A stretch of 62,111 nucleotides of DNA from Streptomyces albiflavescens (GCF_014645835.1 NZ_BMMM01000014.1:1-62111); one strand, 5' to 3'; counted from the stretch's first letter, positions 49,731-58,986 are shown. Notes: generated from the sequence alone by a model not told the origin. Made by a program: numbers and translations.

Positions 49731-50091
49731 CGCTTCCGGGTTACGTCGGCGGGAAGGGTCGTGGGCGGTCTGAGGCGGCCCCGGTCTAGGGGATGGCCGG
49801 GGCCGCCACCACGGGCGACCGCGCAGGCGGGGCCCGTTTGAACACCCGGGACCCGATGCGGGTAGGAGCGGACGGTCCCGGGTGGTCGTCGGACGCGACC
49901 CGGAGGCATCCGGGCGCGATCCGCGAGAAGTATTTATATATACCGCCGGATACGCAAGAACATGAAAACATTCATGCGCGAATTGATGTGAATGATCCCG
50001 TGATGCCGTGGTGGCGGGCGGTACGGGAAAGGGGTTTCTGCAAGAGGCGATCGGGAGACGAAGGCCGATCGGGGGCTCGACGAAGAAGGTC
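49731..50091. other. Intergenic stretch with AT-rich island
   Basis: Around 49931-49942 the sequence TATTTATATATA is strikingly AT-rich for this genome. It is followed by an inverted repeat CATGAA-AACA-TTCATG (49961-49976). It could be the promoter region of the 127-aa gene (about 200 bp away) or foreign DNA. No gene is seen. Confidence 0.4.
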
Positions 50092-51015
50092 TCAGTCCTT
50101 GAGGAAGAACTGGTGCTGCTCGGCGACCTGCTCGTACTCCTCCAGGCGGGCCTGCGTCCGCTCCGGATCGGCGTCGGTCATGGCCTGCAGCAGCGCCGCC
50201 GACATCACGACGGGCGCGGCGTAGGAGTCGAAGACGAGACGTGACCCGGTGCCGATGGTGAAGGTGACGTCCGCCTCGTCCGCCAGCGGGCCGAGTCCCA
50301 GGTCGGTGATCAGGGCCACCTGGAGCCCGGCGCTGCGCGCGACCCGCAGGGCCGTGAGCGTCTCCTGGGCGTGCCGCGGCATCCCGAAGGCCAGCACCCA
50401 GGTGCCGCCCGCCTCGCGCGACTGGAGCAGCGCGTCGTAGGCGACGCTGCCGCCCTGGGTCACCAGTCGTACGTCGGGGTGGATGCGCCGCGCGGCGTAG
50501 GCGAAGTACTCGGCCAGGGACACGGAGATCCGCAGCCCCAGGACCGTCAGCGGCGTCGACTTCGACAGCGCCCGGCCGACACGGATCACCTCGTCCGGAT
50601 CGGCGAAGTCCCTCCGCAGGTTCTCCAGGTTCTCGATCTCGGCGTCCACAGCCGCCTGCAGCTCGTTGCTCGTGGTCTCCGCGGGGGTGGCCGGCGTGCT
50701 GCCGAGGATGCTGAGCGCGATCGACTGGAGCCTCTCGCGTAGCGCGGGGTAACCGCTGAAGCCGACCGCCCCCGCGAAGCGGGTGACCGAGGGCTGGCTG
50801 ACACCCACGCGCTCCGCGAGATCCGTGATCGACAGGAACGCCGCCTCGGTGATGTGCTCGATCAGGTACTGGGCGATGCGCCGCTGTCCCGGGGAGAGCC
50901 GCGGTCCGTCGAACAGCTCCCTGAGCTGGGACGTGGGAGCCGCGCTCGCCTCCGGGGCCTTCTTGCCCGAGGTGATCGCGGATGCCTGTGCGCGTGCCTG
51001 CTGCGGCGATGGCAC
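50092..51015 (-). CDS. MurR/RpiR-family regulator
   Basis: The 307-residue protein has the N-terminal RpiR HTH (FLSITDLAERVGVSQPSVTR, about residues 60-80) and a C-terminal SIS sugar-isomerase domain (VIRVGRALSKSTPLTVLGLR; VSLAEYFAYAARRIHPDVRL; TWVLAFGMPRHAQETLTALR). The SIS domain usually binds a phosphosugar. The GTG start at 51015 is used because GGAGG lies 8 nt upstream. No obvious sugar operon adjoins, so its targets are unclear. Confidence 0.9.
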   Translation of the reverse strand: MPSPQQARAQASAITSGKKAPEASAAPTSQLRELFDGPRLSPGQRRIAQYLIEHITEAAFLSITDLAERVGVSQPSVTRFAGAVGFSGYPALRERLQSIALSILGSTPATPAETTSNELQAAVDAEIENLENLRRDFADPDEVIRVGRALSKSTPLTVLGLRISVSLAEYFAYAARRIHPDVRLVTQGGSVAYDALLQSREAGGTWVLAFGMPRHAQETLTALRVARSAGLQVALITDLGLGPLADEADVTFTIGTGSRLVFDSYAAPVVMSAALLQAMTDADPERTQARLEEYEQVAEQHQFFLKD

Positions 51016-51201
51016 CGGTGCGCCTCCTTCATGTCCCACGAGCACTCAACATAGCTCACTGACCGTGTTGACCTGGGCGTGTCTCACCACACGTGGCCTG
51101 CGCGCGCGGCCGTTTCACTCCCGCCTGCGGGGTACCCGCGACAAGGCAAGGACCCGCCTGATCGAAGGCGAGATCCCCGTGCGAGAGGGGAGAGGATTTC
51201 C

Positions 51202-51597
51202 ATGAGCGCGCATCCGCTGCCCGGATCGCAGGTCCAGGTGGTGCTCAGCGACTGCTCGGCGGCCGACGCCGGGCACCTGTTCGCCGTACTGTGCGGTCGA
51301 TTCGCCTCGGACCGGTGTGCCGACGACGAGATCCGAGAGGCCGAGGGCCACCCGACGATGTGGACCGGCACGTTCGACACGGAGGACGCCCCCGAGGACG
51401 TGGTCGTACCAACGGGCCGGCTGTCGGGGTCGGTGACGGCCGAAGTGCAGGGCACCCCCCACGCGGTGCAGCTCGTGCGGGCGACCCTGCGTGAAGCCTT
51501 CACCGTGTTCGAGCTGGGTGAAGACGCGGGAGACCAGGAGGTCCAGGTCCAGCTGCGGCTGGAAGCGGTCCCGGCGCATCAGTCCGGGGCCGTGTGA
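51202..51597 (+). CDS. Hypothetical protein (131 aa)
   Basis: I do not recognise it. The protein starts MSAHPLPGSQVQVVLSDCSA, is acidic, has no membrane segment, and ends in LREAFTVFELGEDAGDQEVQ followed by a beta-strand-like tail. AGAGG precedes the ATG at 51202. Its stop overlaps the GTG of the DUF1206 gene (GTGA), so the two are translationally coupled. Confidence 0.7.
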   Translation: MSAHPLPGSQVQVVLSDCSAADAGHLFAVLCGRFASDRCADDEIREAEGHPTMWTGTFDTEDAPEDVVVPTGRLSGSVTAEVQGTPHAVQLVRATLREAFTVFELGEDAGDQEVQVQLRLEAVPAHQSGAV

Positions 51598-52427
51598 ACG
51601 CCCACGCGGCGACCCGGAGCGGCCGGCTCCGGGCCCGTCGGGCGGCGACGGGATCGGTACGCGAGGGCGCGGCCAGGGCGGGGCTGGTCGCACGAGGCGT
51701 GATCTACCTCCTGGTGGGCGCACTGGCGCTGCGGATCGCCTTCGGCGACGGCGGACACCAGGCGGACCGGAGCGGCGCGCTCGAAGAGATTTCCACGAAG
51801 TCCTTCGGGGCAGTCCTGCTGTGGGCCCTGGGCGCCGGACTCGTCGGGATGGCGCTGTGGCGACTCTCCGAGGCGCTCTTCGGGGCGGCCGGGCGCGAAG
51901 GCCGTACCGCGCGGACGCGACTGCTGTCGGCCGTGCGCTGTGTCTTCTACGCGTTCGTCGCCTACTCCGTGCTGTCCTTCGCCGCCGGCGCGGGGGGCAC
52001 GGCCTCCAGCGACCAGCAGTCCAGGGATGTGACGGCCCGGGCGCTGGAGTGGCCGGGAGGGCAGTGGATCGTGGGCGCGGCGGGAGCCGGCGCTGTCGTG
52101 GTGGGGGTCTGGATCGCCGCCCGAGCGGTGCTGCGCAGGTACCGCGAGCAGCTGAAGCTCGGGGAGATGTCGCGGCATGTGCGGCGGGCGGTCGATACGA
52201 CGGGCGTGGCGGGCGGGGTGGCGTGCGGACTGGTCTTCGGCGCCGCGGGTGCCTTCGCGGTGCGGGCCGCCGTCGACTACGAACCCGACCGGGCCAAGGG
52301 TGTGGACGACACACTCCGCTCGTTCGCCGAAACCCCCTTGGGTCCGTGGCTGTTGGCCTGCGTCGCCGCGGGGCTCGTCCTGTTCGGGGTGTTCTCCTGC
52401 GCGATGGCGCGGTGGCAGAGGGTGTGA
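51594..52427 (+). CDS. DUF1206 membrane protein
   Basis: The 277-residue protein has three repeats of a two-helix unit (VARGVIYLLVGALALRIAFG; VRCVFYAFVAYSVLSFAAGA; VAGGVACGLVFGAAGAFAVR), the DUF1206 arrangement of six membrane helices. Function unknown. It is coupled to the preceding 131-aa gene. Confidence 0.88.
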   Translation: MNAHAATRSGRLRARRAATGSVREGAARAGLVARGVIYLLVGALALRIAFGDGGHQADRSGALEEISTKSFGAVLLWALGAGLVGMALWRLSEALFGAAGREGRTARTRLLSAVRCVFYAFVAYSVLSFAAGAGGTASSDQQSRDVTARALEWPGGQWIVGAAGAGAVVVGVWIAARAVLRRYREQLKLGEMSRHVRRAVDTTGVAGGVACGLVFGAAGAFAVRAAVDYEPDRAKGVDDTLRSFAETPLGPWLLACVAAGLVLFGVFSCAMARWQRV

Positions 52428-52595
52428 GAACGCGGGATTCCGGTACATCAGAGCCTCGAGGCCTACGGTTCCGCAGCCTGAAAAAGGTCCGCTGAGCTGA
52501 ACTCCCCCTGATTCATGACAAGTTGACGACGAGCCATGGACACCGCGTGAGGCGGGAGTTGAGGATGGGAGTCCCCATCCGTAGGAGTTGTTCAT

Positions 52596-53744
52596 ATGCA
52601 TAGACGACGCCTGCTCTCCGGTGCGGCGGCGCTCACGGCCTCCGCATCCCTCCTGCCCTCCCTGGCGGGCACCGCACACGCCGTCCCTCGCGCCGCTTCG
52701 GCCGGGCTGCCGCCGAGGGCCGAAATCACCGCTGTCCTGCGTCGCGTGGCCGACCAGTGGATCGGCGCCCACACGGACCCGGGTGACAACGGCTGGGCCA
52801 ACGCCACCTTCTTCAGCGGGCTGCTCGCCCTGCAGCGCCTGACGAACAGCGACCGCTACCTCGCGTACGCCCGCGGCTGGGCCGAGAAGCACGCGTACGG
52901 TCTCAACGGCGGTGTGACCACCCGCCACGCCGACAACCACAATGCCGGGCAGGCCTACCTCGATCTCTACGAGAGGGAACCCGAGGAGCGGAAGCTCACC
53001 GCGATCGAAACGTCCCTGCACCGCATGGTCTACGAGGACCAGCCGGACAAGAACGACGACTGGTGGTGGGACGACGCCCTCCACATGGCCATGCCGCCCT
53101 TCGCCCGCATGGGCGCTCTGCGCAAGGATCCCCAGTACTGGGCGAAGCTGTACGCCCTGTACGACCACACCAAGCGCATCGAGGGCGGCCCCGGCCTGTA
53201 CGACCCCGCCACCGGCCTGTGGTACCGCGACAAGCGTTTCCTGCCCGGAGGGATCGCCTCTCCCACGGGCAAGCCGGTCGTGTGGTCGCGCGGCAACGGA
53301 TGGGTGGCCGGCGGACACGTCAAGACCCTCAAGGCCCTGCCCCCAGGAGAACGGCACACCGCGGAATACCGCGACACCCTGACCCGCCTGGTGAGGGCCG
53401 TGGCCGGCGTACAGCGTGGCGACGGCTTCTGGAACGTCAATCTCGCCGACGCCGCGCACCTGCCGGGGCCCGAGACCAGCGGCACGTCCTTCTTCCTCTA
53501 CGGCACGTCGTACGCGATCGGCGCGGGCCTGGTCGACCGGCCCACCTATCTCCCGGTGGCGGCCCGGGCCTGGAACGGCCTCGTCACCACCGCCGTGCAC
53601 CACGACGGCTTCCTCGGCTACGTCCAGAACGTCGGGGACCGTCCCGAGTCCAGCCAGCCCGTCACCTACGACAGCACCGCGAACTTCGGCGTCGGTGCCT
53701 TCCTGCTGGCCGGCACCGAACTCGCGCGCCTGGCACGCTACTGA
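52596..53744 (+). CDS. Secreted GH88/GH105-type unsaturated glycuronyl hydrolase
   Basis: The 382-residue protein has an N-terminal export signal with RRR (MHRRRLLSGAAALTASASLL). It then has the (alpha/alpha)6 barrel of GH88/105: HADNHNAGQAYLDLYEREPE, DWWWDDALHMAMPPFARMGA and VWSRGNGWVAGGHVKTLKAL, with Asp residues of the active site (the W-W-D-D segment). These enzymes remove the unsaturated uronic acid left by polysaccharide lyases such as the PL8 protein at 23718-26174. Start ATG 52596 has TAGGAG 8 nt upstream. Confidence 0.88.
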   Translation: MHRRRLLSGAAALTASASLLPSLAGTAHAVPRAASAGLPPRAEITAVLRRVADQWIGAHTDPGDNGWANATFFSGLLALQRLTNSDRYLAYARGWAEKHAYGLNGGVTTRHADNHNAGQAYLDLYEREPEERKLTAIETSLHRMVYEDQPDKNDDWWWDDALHMAMPPFARMGALRKDPQYWAKLYALYDHTKRIEGGPGLYDPATGLWYRDKRFLPGGIASPTGKPVVWSRGNGWVAGGHVKTLKALPPGERHTAEYRDTLTRLVRAVAGVQRGDGFWNVNLADAAHLPGPETSGTSFFLYGTSYAIGAGLVDRPTYLPVAARAWNGLVTTAVHHDGFLGYVQNVGDRPESSQPVTYDSTANFGVGAFLLAGTELARLARY

Positions 53745-53756
53745 CGACGACAGACC

Positions 53757-53790
53757 GGTGCCCCCGTCGCAGGAATGCGGCGGGGGCACC
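53757..53790. terminator. Bidirectional terminator between convergent genes
   Basis: GGTGCCCCCG pairs with CGGGGGCACC over 10 bp, with inner pairing around a short loop. It lies between the GH88/105 stop (53744) and the ThuA-gene stop (53805). Confidence 0.7.
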
Positions 53791-53804
53791 CTTGCGCCGA
53801 TGGG

Positions 53805-55097
53805 TCAGGACTGTGCCGTGAGCGTGAAGCTCTGTGCCGCCGAGCCGTCGCAGGTGCGCTGGGTGAGTTGCACGCTGTTCGTCGAGGCGCTCGCCGCGGT
53901 GAGGCACTTGCCGCTGTGCCGGGCCGCGAAGTGGTAGCGCCCGGTGCTCTCCTTGACCGGGAGCCACTGCTGGTTCTGGCCGCCCCCGTAACTCCACAGC
54001 TGGAGCGGCGCGTTGTCGGCCGTCGAGACGTCCGTCACGTCGATCACCTGCTGCGGGTTGCCGCGGATACCGACCCGGCGGTAGCCGCTGTCGGTCGAGC
54101 GGAACTGGAACTGCTGTGCCTGAGTGCCGTTGCAGGCGTACTGCTGGATCGCGGTCCCGTTGGCCGTGGCCGCCGAACGGGCGTCCACACAGGTGCCGTT
54201 GCCGGCATTGGTCAGCGAGTACCAGGCGGTCTCGGAGATCGAGTCCGTCGGCGGGGTGGTGGTGTCGGCCCCGCCCAGCCACTTCAGCCCGTCCAGCAGG
54301 AACCGGTTCTGTGTCTCACTCGCGAACGTCGACGACAGACGCGTGTTGGTCGAGTAGTCCATCGCGTTGTGGCCGAAGTTCGCGTACAGCATCTTGTACT
54401 TCGTGTTCGTCCACAGAATCGGGTAGTAGCCGCTGTACCAACTCTGGTTGGGATCGGTGCCCAGCGGGAAGCTGCTGGGGTCGACCGAGGCCAGGATCTT
54501 GATGTCCGGGTTCTGCCGCAGGTCGTTGGACCAGCTGTACCACTCGCTGACCGACGAGGTGAAGGTGGCCGGCAGGTTCTTGGTGGAGGGGTGCGTACGG
54601 TCCTCGACCTTCAGGACCGACGTGGTCGGACCCCAGGTGTTCGTGCGGAAGTTGCCGCTGCCGAGGAACTGGTTGTGGTACCACGGCCAGGCCGCCGCGT
54701 CGGTCGTGAAGGCCGCGACATGGAAGCCCATCCAGGCGCCCCCGTTGCGCATGTACGTCTCGAAGCCGCTCCGTTGGGCCGTCGTCTGTGGCAAGTCGTC
54801 GAGGAACAGCACGACTTGATAGGCGTTGACGCCGCCGTTGCTGAGCAGGTCCCAGTTGTTGCTCGCCGTGTAGGTGAAGCCGTTCGCCGCGGCCTGCTTG
54901 GGGAACCAGTCGTTCGCCTCCTTGACGAAGTCGATGTGCGCCGCGTCCCACGTGCCGTTGTAGAGCGCCAGCACCTTGAACGGCGTCGCCGCCGCACCCG
55001 CCTGGGCGGGGGTCGGTGCCGCAAGGCCCAGCAGCGTCGCCAGCAGGAGGAGAACCCGCAGGGCCGCGCGCGCCGGACCGGATCTGATCGTGTTCAT
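53805..55097 (-). CDS. Secreted ThuA-like protein with ricin-type lectin domain
   Basis: The 430-residue protein has a Sec signal (ALRVLLLLATLLGLAAPTPA), a ThuA domain from about residue 40 to 270 (VLALYNGTWDAAHIDFVKEA; FLDDLPQTTAQRSGFETYMR; GGAWMGFHVAAF) and a C-terminal beta-trefoil lectin (CBM13) with repeated Q-x-W/Q-x-F units (AQQFQF, NQQWLP, AQSFTL). ThuA domains are glutamine-amidotransferase-like and linked to sugar utilisation. The lectin would anchor it to polysaccharide. It is 26 bp after the beta-helix gene and probably cotranscribed. Confidence 0.88.
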   Translation of the reverse strand: MNTIRSGPARAALRVLLLLATLLGLAAPTPAQAGAAATPFKVLALYNGTWDAAHIDFVKEANDWFPKQAAANGFTYTASNNWDLLSNGGVNAYQVVLFLDDLPQTTAQRSGFETYMRNGGAWMGFHVAAFTTDAAAWPWYHNQFLGSGNFRTNTWGPTTSVLKVEDRTHPSTKNLPATFTSSVSEWYSWSNDLRQNPDIKILASVDPSSFPLGTDPNQSWYSGYYPILWTNTKYKMLYANFGHNAMDYSTNTRLSSTFASETQNRFLLDGLKWLGGADTTTPPTDSISETAWYSLTNAGNGTCVDARSAATANGTAIQQYACNGTQAQQFQFRSTDSGYRRVGIRGNPQQVIDVTDVSTADNAPLQLWSYGGGQNQQWLPVKESTGRYHFAARHSGKCLTAASASTNSVQLTQRTCDGSAAQSFTLTAQS

Positions 55098-55123
55098 CGG
55101 GTGTTCGATCCTTTCTGTGCGGG

Positions 55124-57340
55124 TCACGGGTAGTTGACGAGGTTGGCGACGTTGGTGGAGGAGTTGGACGGGCCGCCCCTGTCGTTGATGACGTGTCGGA
55201 TCGTGCCGACGCCGCCCAGGGAGACCGTCACCATGTCCTTGAACGTCACGTTCGCGTTGGTGGGTGCCTCGATGGCGTGCTCGGCGGCCACGCTCGAGTT
55301 CGTGCTGAAGTAGCAGTAGCTGCCGAAGCCGTACACCTGATGACTCGTCACGGAATTCGCGACCTTGTACGCGGCGTAGCCCTGCGTCGAACCGTTCATC
55401 CAGGACGATTGGTTGGGCGGGTCGTACGGCATCTCGTTCTGGTAGAAGTACGTGCGGCCCCCGTTGCCGTTCCAGATGGTCTGGTACTTCTGGTAGTGCT
55501 CGACGAACAGGCCGTACATGGTGACGTCGTCGCCGTTCACGACGAGCCCGGTGTCGGCTGTATTGCTGGTCCAGCCGACTCCGCTGCCGTGGTCGGCACG
55601 CCACAGCCACAGATGGTCGCCGATGACGTCGTCGCTGTTGATCGTCAGGCTCGTCGTGGCCTTGCCGACGCCCGCGCCGCCGATGCGGAAGAACACGTCG
55701 TGCAGCGAGCTGGGATCGGCGCTGTGGTCGGCGGAGGAGCCGCTCGGCCCCATCTCCATGAGCTGCGAGGAGTTGGTGGTACCGGCGTCGATCAGCAGAC
55801 CGGCGAGCTGGACGCCGTTCACGTCGGCGACGGACATCGCGGTGATCCCGTTGTCGGGGATGAGCGTGGCGAGACCCAGGCCCAGGACGACGGTGTCGGC
55901 CCTGGTCACGTTCAGCGTCTGGTCCAGGTGGTAGACCCCGGGGGTCACCAGCAGGTTCTTGCCCTGCGCGAGCGCATCGTTCATCTGTGCGGCCGTGGTG
56001 CCCGGTTTGACGATGAAGAAGTCGGCGATGGGCAACGACGTGCCCGCGGGGGTGCCGGAACTCCATGTGGTGCCGCTGGTGTTGGTGCGCACGGAGGGCA
56101 CGAACACCTTCCAGGCACCCGCCGAGTCGACGTACAGGAAGGGCTTCTCACGTGTGACCGGCGCCTGGTCGACCGTGGTGTACGGGGGACTCGGGAAACT
56201 GTTCGCCGGAGCGTTCTTCGAGCCGACGAAGACCATGTTCCAGTTCGAGCCGGTCCAGCTGCCCCACTCGGTGTTCCGCGACAGCCACTGCTGCTGCGAA
56301 CCGGACCTGACCTGCCCGTCGACCTTGGTGTCGGCCATGTAGCCGCCACTGGACCAACCGCCGTCGTCCAGCGCGAGGTTGCCCCTCAGGTGCATCCGCC
56401 GGTAGGGCGCGGCCTGCGACACCGCCCAGCGGTCCGAACCGCCCGTCGGAGTCACCGACAGATTCTCGGCCGACCGCCAGAAGTTCTGGGTGGCGTTGCC
56501 CTGGAACCAGTCGGCCTCGGCGTGCACCGAGCCCCGGATGTTGACGTCGTCGGGGGACAGACCAAGACCGGCGACCTGCGTGTAGAAGCCGACATTGGCG
56601 TTGGCGTCGTATGTGCCCGGCTTGAAGAGGAAGGCCTTTCGGGCGGTGCCGAACTGGTTGGTCTCCTGCTGGGAGAAGGCCGAGTCGAGGCTGCTCTGGA
56701 TCGTGGCGGCCGGGGTCGACGGGTCGAAGACGGTGACGTTCGGTCCGAGGTCCGGAGTCCCGGGCGGCAGCGTCGCGTCGACCGGATTGACGTAGAAGGA
56801 CTGGGCCGCCGTGCCGTTGCACGTGTACTGCTGGAGCTGCACGCTGTCCGAGGTGGACGCGCTCGGCACGTCGAGGCACTTGCCGCTGCCCCGGTTCACG
56901 AAATGGTAAGCGCCACTGGACTCGGCCACGGCCTGCCACTGCTGGTTGTTGCCGCCGCCGTACGTCCACAACTGCACCGGAGCGTTGTCCGCCGTGGAGA
57001 CATCGGTGACGTCCCACACCTTGGTGGCGTCGGCGCGATTGCCGACCTGGGAGTATCCGCCGGACGTGGCCGCGAACCGCCACTGCTGGGCCTGGGTGCT
57101 GTTGCACGCGTACTGCTGGACCGCGGTGCCGTTCGACGTGGCGGCGCCGCGCGCGTCGACGCACTTGCCGCTGCCCGCGTTGACGACGGTGGCCCATTCG
57201 GTGGGCAGCGCGGTCGCCTGCGCGGCCGCCTTGTCCTGCGAGGCGATCGCCACGGCTGACACCGTTGTCGCCACCAGGGCGAACACGGTCAGCGCTTTCG
57301 GTATCCGGTGACGGCTGGACGGTCTTCTGGATGTGGACAC
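55124..57340 (-). CDS. Secreted lectin-plus-beta-helix protein, likely carbohydrate-active
   Basis: The 738-residue protein has an export signal (ALTVFALVATTVSAVAIA), a ricin-type lectin at about 45-180 (NSTQAQQWRF, NNQQWQAV, AAQSFYV) and a large right-handed beta-helix-type region (FDPSTPAATIQSSLDSAFSQ, LLVTPGVYHLDQTLNVTRAD, SLTINSDDVIGDHLWLWRAD). Proteins of this type are often glycosidases or lyases, but I cannot name the family or catalytic residues with certainty. The lectin closely resembles that of the ThuA protein. GTG start 57340 has AGGAGAG 6 nt upstream. Confidence 0.82.
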   Translation of the reverse strand: MSTSRRPSSRHRIPKALTVFALVATTVSAVAIASQDKAAAQATALPTEWATVVNAGSGKCVDARGAATSNGTAVQQYACNSTQAQQWRFAATSGGYSQVGNRADATKVWDVTDVSTADNAPVQLWTYGGGNNQQWQAVAESSGAYHFVNRGSGKCLDVPSASTSDSVQLQQYTCNGTAAQSFYVNPVDATLPPGTPDLGPNVTVFDPSTPAATIQSSLDSAFSQQETNQFGTARKAFLFKPGTYDANANVGFYTQVAGLGLSPDDVNIRGSVHAEADWFQGNATQNFWRSAENLSVTPTGGSDRWAVSQAAPYRRMHLRGNLALDDGGWSSGGYMADTKVDGQVRSGSQQQWLSRNTEWGSWTGSNWNMVFVGSKNAPANSFPSPPYTTVDQAPVTREKPFLYVDSAGAWKVFVPSVRTNTSGTTWSSGTPAGTSLPIADFFIVKPGTTAAQMNDALAQGKNLLVTPGVYHLDQTLNVTRADTVVLGLGLATLIPDNGITAMSVADVNGVQLAGLLIDAGTTNSSQLMEMGPSGSSADHSADPSSLHDVFFRIGGAGVGKATTSLTINSDDVIGDHLWLWRADHGSGVGWTSNTADTGLVVNGDDVTMYGLFVEHYQKYQTIWNGNGGRTYFYQNEMPYDPPNQSSWMNGSTQGYAAYKVANSVTSHQVYGFGSYCYFSTNSSVAAEHAIEAPTNANVTFKDMVTVSLGGVGTIRHVINDRGGPSNSSTNVANLVNYP

Positions 57341-57370
57341 AGGGGCTCTCCTGCGCTGGTGGGGGGAAGG

Positions 57371-58750
57371 TCAGCCGGTGTACTTCGCGAAGACGCGGGT
57401 GTAGTCCCAGTCCTGCTGGCTCACTCCGGAGCAGCTGTCGGCGACGCCGCTCGTGCACGGCCGGTCACGGTTGACGGACCAGAACGTCAGCCGTGCCAGG
57501 TGGTGCTGCTGCGCGTAGCCGAGGATGGTCTGGAAGTCGGCGCCGGTGACCGTCTCGTTCTGGTCGGTGATCCCGTTCATGGAGGAGATGCCCATGTCCC
57601 GGTACGCCTGGTCGTCGCTGTAGCCGTACGCGTTCTTGAGGGCCGTCTTCAGACCTTCCGCGGCCCGCTGGGTGAGCGTCCCCATGTTCTGGCCGGCGCC
57701 GCCGAAGTCGAACGGCATGATCGTCCAGCCGTCCACGGTGAGACCGGACGCCGCGGCCCGGTTGATGAGGCCCGTGTCGGGGCCGGACTGCCCGGTGCCG
57801 ATGGTGACGTACACCTTGATGCCCGGGTTGTTCGCCTTGATGGTCTTGAGCGCGTCCACCGTGCGCTGCTGGACCGTCGTGTTGCTGTATGCGTCGGCCT
57901 CGATGTCGATGTCGATGGCCTTGAGCCCGTAGGCGTTGATGACCTTCTGGTACGCGGCAGCCAGCTCCCCGGCGCTGGAGCACGAGCTCTCCAGCTTGTT
58001 GCCGCTGTAGCCGCCGAAGGACGGGATGACGTCACCGCCGTTCGCCCGCACGGTGTTGACGGTCTGCTGGTCGACGCCGCCGGTCAGCGCACGGCTGCCG
58101 TCCCACTGTGGGTTGCAGTAGCCGTTGCTGAGCACGAAGGCCAGCGTGAACCACTTGACGCCGGTGGCGTTCATGACGGTGACCGGGTTCGGCGGGCTGC
58201 CCCAGCCGTTGTAGATGTACGGGGCGACGGCCATCGGTGCGGCGGGAGTCGTGCCGCCGCCGGCGGCGGGTGCGGTCCACTTCTGGTTGGCGCCGCCGGT
58301 GCAGCTCCAGATCTGTATCGGGGTGCCGTTCGCCGAGGTGTTGCCCGTGACGTCGGCGCACTTGTCGGCCTGGGGATTGACGATGTCGTGAGCCGAGGTG
58401 ACCGTCCACTTCTGGTTCGGGCCGCCCGTGCAGTCCCACAGTTGGAGCCTGGCCCCGTTCGCGGTCGAATTGCCGGTGACGTCAAGGCATTTGCCCAGGG
58501 CCCGTATCGTCCCGTCCGAGCCGACGGTCCACTGCTGGGCGGCGGTTCCGTTGCAGTCGTAGAGCTGTACGGCCGTGCCGTTCGCGGAGTTCGCGCCCGC
58601 CACGTCGAGGCACTTGCCCGCGAGACCGGTGATCGTGCCGGTGGCGGCGGACGCGGACGACACGCTCAGGGCACTGGCGGAGAGAGCGAGTACGGCGGTG
58701 GTGAGGGTGCCGCGCAACGCGGCGGAGCGCGCAAGGGATTGTCTGGACAT
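57371..58750 (-). CDS. Secreted GH18 chitinase with N-terminal ricin-type lectin
   Basis: The 459-residue protein has a Sec signal (to about residue 36), a beta-trefoil lectin with three Q-x-W repeats (W74, W115, W158) and a GH18 catalytic domain. The catalytic motif is D280-I-D282-I-E284 (LKAIDIDIEADAY), with Glu284 as the acid; other GH18 pieces are WFTLAFVLSNGYCNPQWDGS and VIPSFGGYSG. It hydrolyses chitin outside the cell. A promoter with a DasR-like operator lies upstream, and it is the first gene of a three-gene secreted cluster. Confidence 0.93.
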   Translation of the reverse strand: MSRQSLARSAALRGTLTTAVLALSASALSVSSASAATGTITGLAGKCLDVAGANSANGTAVQLYDCNGTAAQQWTVGSDGTIRALGKCLDVTGNSTANGARLQLWDCTGGPNQKWTVTSAHDIVNPQADKCADVTGNTSANGTPIQIWSCTGGANQKWTAPAAGGGTTPAAPMAVAPYIYNGWGSPPNPVTVMNATGVKWFTLAFVLSNGYCNPQWDGSRALTGGVDQQTVNTVRANGGDVIPSFGGYSGNKLESSCSSAGELAAAYQKVINAYGLKAIDIDIEADAYSNTTVQQRTVDALKTIKANNPGIKVYVTIGTGQSGPDTGLINRAAASGLTVDGWTIMPFDFGGAGQNMGTLTQRAAEGLKTALKNAYGYSDDQAYRDMGISSMNGITDQNETVTGADFQTILGYAQQHHLARLTFWSVNRDRPCTSGVADSCSGVSQQDWDYTRVFAKYTG

Positions 58751-58844
58751 CAGGGGGGATCACAGCCTTTCACTGGAGGCTGATGGTGGGGGAGTGTTCG
58801 CGTTCATGAACAACGAGTGCATTCATGGAGCCGTGGTGATCGGG

Positions 58845-58873
58845 AACCTAAAGGTCTGAACCAGAGTCGTCAA
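58845..58873 (-). promoter_or_regulatory. Chitinase promoter with DasR-like operator in the spacer
   Basis: On the minus strand TTGACG (58868-58873) and TAGGTT (58845-58850) are 17 bp apart. The spacer holds TCTGGTTCAGACCTTT, which matches the core TGGT-N2-AGACC of the DasR dre site. DasR controls chitinase genes in Streptomyces. The site is about 100 bp before the ATG. Confidence 0.6.
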
Positions 58874-58952
58874 GAGATGAAGCAAGGTAGTCCCTGAATT
58901 GGGCTGTATTCACAAGGAGTTGAACGCGCGGCGGCCCAGGGGTGACGACGAA

Positions 58953-58986
58953 GAGCCGAGGCTCTGCTTGCGCAGAGCCTCGGCTC
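58953..58986 (-). terminator. Terminator hairpin downstream of the DUF2231 gene
   Basis: A perfect 15-bp stem (arm GAGCCGAGGCTCTGC) closes a 4-nt loop. It lies 136 bp beyond the DUF2231 stop codon on the minus strand and also separates that gene from the chitinase promoter. Confidence 0.65.

Noticed and set aside
52564..52579. Small hairpin GATGGG-AGTC-CCCATC before the GH88/105 gene
   Set aside because: The 6-bp stem is too short to call an operator or riboswitch.
55193..57259. 688-codon plus-strand frame
   Set aside because: Antisense of the lectin/beta-helix gene.
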